This document shows positions 16,234 to 19,180 of a DNA stretch of 19,180 nt, one piece after another (the first letter of the stretch is position 1; each line of letters starts with the position of its first letter). The notes beneath the pieces are model-generated. The model had not been told where the DNA came from. It saw only the letters and a list, made by a program, of their open reading frames with translations, and ran no database searches. The translations under genes were made by a program, and so were the position numbers. The DNA is from 43-108 sp001915545 (lineage in GTDB: Bacteria > Bacteroidota > Bacteroidia > Bacteroidales > Bacteroidaceae): contig CABUGV010000051.1 of assembly GCA_902491215.1 (NCBI GenBank), positions 1 to 19,180 on the forward strand. The letters run 5' to 3'.

Positions 16234-17328
16234 ATGCAACAAAATCTTTTCGATGGAGATAGATACCAAGCCCAGTTTGCAGTAATAACCTATCGGTGGC
16301 TGATGAGCCGTCGATGGGTTACCTATGCAGATATTATGGCAGAATTCATGGAACTTGATTCTGCAGAACAGTTGCCGTATGGAGTTTCGAAATGTGAACA
16401 TATAGGAGAACTCCGTAAGGCATTCCCAGAGGTATGTCGTGCGTTGGAAGAAAAAGAAGGAATAGGTTGTGTAAAAGAAGAAGGCAACAAACGGAATAAA
16501 CGTTTTTGCTATGTAGGGAAAGATGATGATCCACTTGCCGGATTGTTGAAAGCTGTATTCCGCAAAGACCTTAATGATTATTACCAGTTTTGTCAAGACT
16601 CAGCAGGATTTTTTCCTGATTCATGGATCGAGCATTTCTTTGACAGGACTCTAGACCTCTTTGAAATCAAACAGAGAAAGAAAAAAGGACATGAACTTAT
16701 TGGCTCAGAAATGCCCCGTCTGCACAAAAACATCGAATGGCTGCCATTCATCTATGAGTGCATACGTGATCACAAGGTGCTGAAGGTGGCTTATCACGAA
16801 AAATATCAAATTGCTGTAACTGTTATTTTTCATCCACACTACTTGAAAGAGTTCAACGGGCGTTGGCATATATTGGGAAGTATCGAACGAATCGATTCAT
16901 TATCAAACCAGACAATAATAAACGAAGGGCAGAATATACCATTAGACAGAATAGATGAGAAGCCTACAATAATCTATGATATTGAATATCTTTTTCCGAG
17001 CAAAATTAAATACCCAGAGTACTTCAATGACATTGTAGGTGTGACTCATGTAGAAAATGAAAAGCTGCATGACATCGTAGTCCGAATACATGATAAATAT
17101 ATGTTTGGCTTGGTCGAGACCAAGCCTATTCATCATTCCCAGAGAACCTTGAAAGATTTTGATGAGACTCTTGGTTATGCTGAAGTGACGATGACACTCA
17201 AAACAAATAATGAATTCTTTGGACGAATCCTACAATTAGGGCATGACTTGGAAATCGTAAGTCCGAAAGAAGTGCGCGATGACATCACACTACGTATCAG
17301 CAAAATGAATAAGAGATATATGAGGTGA
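16234..17328 (+). CDS. WYL-domain transcriptional regulator
   Basis: The 364-residue product starts at ATG 16234 (MQQNLFDGDRYQ); a TTG at 16228 could add two residues. Residues ~10-100 form a winged helix-turn-helix-like region (FAVITYRWLMSRRWVTYADI). A WYL domain follows at ~175-225, with strand HKVLKVAYHEKYQIAVTVIF then HPHYLKEFNGRWHILGS. Its W/Y/L trio appears as W-H-I here, a common variation. A C-terminal WCX-like region ends ILQLGHDLEIVSPKEVRDDI. WYL proteins of this build regulate CBASS, BREX and other defence loci by sensing a ligand, probably a nucleic acid or nucleotide. The gene lies 13 bp after the dual ATPase gene with no promoter between, so it is probably the last gene of the cassette and may regulate the promoter at 12252-12283. 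Confidence 0.88.
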   Translation: MQQNLFDGDRYQAQFAVITYRWLMSRRWVTYADIMAEFMELDSAEQLPYGVSKCEHIGELRKAFPEVCRALEEKEGIGCVKEEGNKRNKRFCYVGKDDDPLAGLLKAVFRKDLNDYYQFCQDSAGFFPDSWIEHFFDRTLDLFEIKQRKKKGHELIGSEMPRLHKNIEWLPFIYECIRDHKVLKVAYHEKYQIAVTVIFHPHYLKEFNGRWHILGSIERIDSLSNQTIINEGQNIPLDRIDEKPTIIYDIEYLFPSKIKYPEYFNDIVGVTHVENEKLHDIVVRIHDKYMFGLVETKPIHHSQRTLKDFDETLGYAEVTMTLKTNNEFFGRILQLGHDLEIVSPKEVRDDITLRISKMNKRYMR

Positions 17329-17366
17329 TACGATGAGAAACAACGATCATCTAACATCGCCTTTTT
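17323..17366 (+). terminator. Intrinsic terminator overlapping the WYL stop codon
   Basis: AGGTGAT (17323-17329) pairs with ATCGCCT (17356-17362) with one G-U pair, and GATGA (17332-17336) pairs with TCATC (17347-17351) inside. TTTTT follows at 17362-17366. The stop codon TGA (17326-17328) lies in the left arm. This closes the HEPN-ATPase-WYL transcript. Confidence 0.6.
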
Positions 17367-17700
17367 ACTTCAAACATATCAATGCCAACATATACTCTGG
17401 AAGAAGTTTATTGATTCTTTAGCCAAGGAATCATTCCCAGTTTCGAAATCTTTTTTTGAATGATAGAGAGTGCGTATCTTTGCATCGTCAAACAAGACAA
17501 AGAGTTCTTTGGAATAACAATAGAGCCTGATTCTTTACCCATGCGGTATAAGTGACCGCATGAATGAGGTAATAGACACTGTGCAATTTTTTTAATTTTC
17601 AATAAAAGTTCGAGTCCGTAAGGAAGTGTCCGGAGTCGAAGCTCAGCGGAATTAAATCCGAAGAGAATAATGACCTTCTTAATCACTAACTTCTAAAACT
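17367..17700 (+). promoter_or_regulatory. Promoter and long structured leader before the glycine-zipper protein gene
   Basis: This 334-bp stretch has no supported coding frame. A promoter is visible: TATCTTTG at 17475-17482 (TAnnTTTG), preceded by a T-rich -33 region (TTTTTTTG, 17451-17458). Transcription would start near 17489 and leave a leader of about 210 nt. The leader contains a perfect 8-bp hairpin, CATGCGGT/ACCGCATG (17540-17547 with 17555-17562, 7-nt loop). It also holds an imperfect stem, TTCGAGTCCG/CGGAGTCGAA (9 of 10 pairs, near 17609-17640), and a small CGGA/TCCG hairpin at 17646-17659. No known riboswitch is recognised. Confidence 0.55.
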
Positions 17701-18843
17701 ATGAAGAAGAATGTGAACAACAGCACAGTTAATGGCGCATCAGCAGCAAGCAGCGCCCAGTCTACCAACTCCTACATGCAGTACACCCAGTACCGGAACC
17801 GTCAGGCTCACGGATGGGTAGCAGAAGATGCCAACGCCATGGCAGACCGCCTTGCAGGAAAGGATGTCGACCAAGTTGGAAGGAACAATAGTTGTAACGG
17901 CGCAGACCGAATAGTGGACGGAGTGCAGATACAAACGAAGTATTGCGCTACGGCTCAGGATTCAGTCAACGCGGCTTTCCAAGACTGTCGTTATCGATAC
18001 AGCGGCATGAAGCTCGAAGTGCCCAAAGACCAATACGAGGAAGCTGTCAAACTGATGGCAGACAAGATTCGCGATGGTCAAGTACCCGGTGTGACAGACC
18101 CGGCCACTGCAAGTGACTTGGTGGTAAAAGGCAATTGCACCTACAACGAAGCCAAGAATATCGCTAGGGCAGGCAACATCGACTCTATCAAGTTCGATGT
18201 GAAGACACAAGCTGTCACATGCGGGCTTACTTGTGGCATGTCGTTTTTGTTGACCTATGTCAACAGTGTACGAGGCGGCAAAACGCATAAAGAGGCTCTT
18301 AAAGCTGCTTCTTCACAGGCTGCCCAAAGCGGAGTCACGGCCATGTTTGTAGGTGTGGGTACACAGCAATTGCTACGCACTACAGTAGGTCGCAGCATGG
18401 CCGCATCAGCGACACACGCATCACGCACAGTAATGGATGTGGCCTGCAAGACCCAGCTTGGTCAGCAAGTAGTGGAAAAGACAGCATCTGCTCTTGTTGG
18501 GAAACAGCTTGTAGGGCAAGCAGCAAAAAATGTCTTGACAAAGGGCATGCGCACCAATATGGTTACCGGAGGTGTGATGCTTGCCGCGCAAACCATTCCT
18601 GATGCCATAAAAGTTTGTCGAGGAAAAATGTCTTGCGGACAATTCTGCGAGAACACGGCAAGCAATGCGGCCGGAGTGGGTGGCGGTTATGCTGGAGCTA
18701 CAGCAGGGGCAGCCATCGGCACTGCTATTTTCCCCGGTGTAGGCACTGTTATTGGTGGAATCATCGGTGGAATCGGTGGTGGAGTAGCTGGTTCAAGTGC
18801 AGTGAGAGGTTTATGCTCTTTATTCCACAAACGCAAGAGATAA
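17701..18843 (+). CDS. Predicted nuclease-like/glycine-zipper membrane protein, toxin- or defence-like
   Basis: This 380-residue protein has no signal peptide. The N-terminal ~35 residues are Ser/Asn/Gln rich. Residues ~37-100 show H37-G-x(3)-E42, then GADRIVDGVQIQTKY with D69, Q78 and K80. This E...D...QxK pattern is that of PD-(D/E)xK (restriction-endonuclease-fold) nucleases. Middle segments LEVPKDQYEEAVKLMADKI and GQVPGVTDPATASDL are recognisably family-specific, but I cannot name the family. From ~168 on, the protein is Ala/Gly/Ser/Thr-rich helices, ending in a strong glycine zipper (~325-365, VGGGYAGATAGAAIGTAIF and GVGTVIGGIIGGIGGGVAG) and a basic tail HKRKR. A membrane-inserting or pore-forming end joined to a nuclease-like head would fit a toxin or abortive-infection effector. 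This is inference. The gene has its own promoter, long leader and terminator. Confidence 0.75.
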   Translation: MKKNVNNSTVNGASAASSAQSTNSYMQYTQYRNRQAHGWVAEDANAMADRLAGKDVDQVGRNNSCNGADRIVDGVQIQTKYCATAQDSVNAAFQDCRYRYSGMKLEVPKDQYEEAVKLMADKIRDGQVPGVTDPATASDLVVKGNCTYNEAKNIARAGNIDSIKFDVKTQAVTCGLTCGMSFLLTYVNSVRGGKTHKEALKAASSQAAQSGVTAMFVGVGTQQLLRTTVGRSMAASATHASRTVMDVACKTQLGQQVVEKTASALVGKQLVGQAAKNVLTKGMRTNMVTGGVMLAAQTIPDAIKVCRGKMSCGQFCENTASNAAGVGGGYAGATAGAAIGTAIFPGVGTVIGGIIGGIGGGVAGSSAVRGLCSLFHKRKR

Positions 18844-18911
18844 GGAAAAAACACCCTGCAACACGACAAAGCACAGGCTTATTCCTGCAAAACCTACAAA
18901 GAAACGAGCGT

Positions 18912-19013
18912 ATGATTGTATGTCCCAGACCTACTAATAGCATGCCCATAGTGCTGACCATTGCAGCACTTGCCGTTCAAGTAATGCTTTCAAAGAAGCA
19001 TAGACGTAAATAG
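18912..19013 (+). CDS. Possible 33-residue small membrane peptide
   Basis: A short frame runs from ATG 18912 to TAG 19011-19013, 68 bp after the glycine-zipper gene and before the terminator. The peptide starts MIVCPRPTNSM, has a hydrophobic core PIVLTIAALAVQVML and ends in a basic SKKHRRK. This is the layout of small single-pass toxins, immunity peptides or leaders. The upstream AAAGAAACGAG is only weakly ribosome-site-like. Chance cannot be excluded. Confidence 0.3.
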   Translation: MIVCPRPTNSMPIVLTIAALAVQVMLSKKHRRK

Positions 19014-19066
19014 TTCTCATAGACAGATTGCTGTCAAGTCTGTTTCGCCAAAGCTGATGAATCTAC

Positions 19067-19102
19067 AAAAGAGAATGTGCCGATATATACACATTCTCTT
19101 TT
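19067..19102 (+). terminator. Strong intrinsic terminator
   Basis: AAAAGAGAATGTG (19067-19079) pairs perfectly over 13 bp with CACATTCTCTTTT (19090-19102) around a 10-nt loop. It ends in TTTT on the plus strand and, because of the A-run, could also work on the minus strand. It closes the glycine-zipper unit. The remaining 78 bases (19103-19180) are AT-rich with nothing I can assign. Confidence 0.8.
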
Positions 19103-19180
19103 GCTTGATATATAAGCCTTTATTTAGGGATATTCAGTAAATAGAATAAAATTAGCCAACTAATTCATACACAAAGTGTT

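Noticed and set aside
17605..17660. tRNA-like pieces: GTTCGAGTCC (T-arm-like) and AGCTCAGCGGAAT (D-arm-like)
   Set aside because: They are in the wrong order for a tRNA, and no acceptor stem or anticodon arm can be folded around them. They are probably chance or part of the leader structure.
18615..19013. 132-codon plus-strand frame overlapping the end of the glycine-zipper gene
   Set aside because: Its first two thirds lie inside a better-supported frame and encode a Trp/Arg/His-rich shadow of the glycine repeats. Only the last 33 codons, outside the gene, were kept as a tentative peptide.

Overview
The window looks like Bacteroidales DNA (Bacteroides/Prevotella-like). Several start regions carry the Bacteroidota -7 element TAnnTTTG (8543, 9904, 12276, 17475). 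Most genes lack a clear Shine-Dalgarno sequence. The efflux operon has the double-FtsX permeases typical of this phylum. The genus cannot be fixed from the sequence alone.

Region 1 (1-6614, minus strand) is a tripartite ABC efflux operon read from right to left: TolC-type outer-membrane channel, HlyD-type adaptor, MacB/FtsX-type permease, LolD/MacB-type ATPase, then a second, paralogous permease. The second permease runs off the window edge and appears frameshifted. About 100 bp upstream of the tolC-like start are two nearly perfect palindromes whose centres lie 21 bp apart, a good candidate operator. Region 2 (6792-8213, minus) is a MATE-family transporter with its own hairpin terminator. 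Region 3 (8586-9761, plus) is a secreted protein ending in a YARHG domain.

Region 4 (9904-17366, plus) is accessory. It opens with an AlbA_2/Schlafen-type predicted regulator interrupted by one in-frame TAA and carrying tandem RFGVN repeats, followed by an unrecognised membrane/coiled-coil protein. A markedly AT-richer cassette follows, with its own promoter and terminator: a small HEPN-like protein, a 1098-residue protein with two P-loop ATPase modules (an N-terminal ParA/MinD-like module with the KGGMGR variant motif and a second GYKGTGKT module), and a WYL-domain regulator. The HEPN and ATPase genes overlap by 4 bp and the WYL gene begins 13 bp later, so the three probably act together. 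The layout resembles prokaryotic conflict (anti-phage) systems, with a small effector or adaptor, a large NTPase sensor and a WYL switch. This is the best candidate for an undescribed system here, but its function is inferred.

Region 5 (17367-19102, plus) has a promoter, a leader of about 210 nt containing a perfect hairpin, and a 380-residue protein. That protein has an N-terminal E/D/QxK pattern resembling restriction-endonuclease-fold nucleases and a C-terminal glycine-zipper membrane segment. A possible 33-residue membrane peptide and a strong intrinsic terminator follow. It may be a second defence or toxin-like unit.
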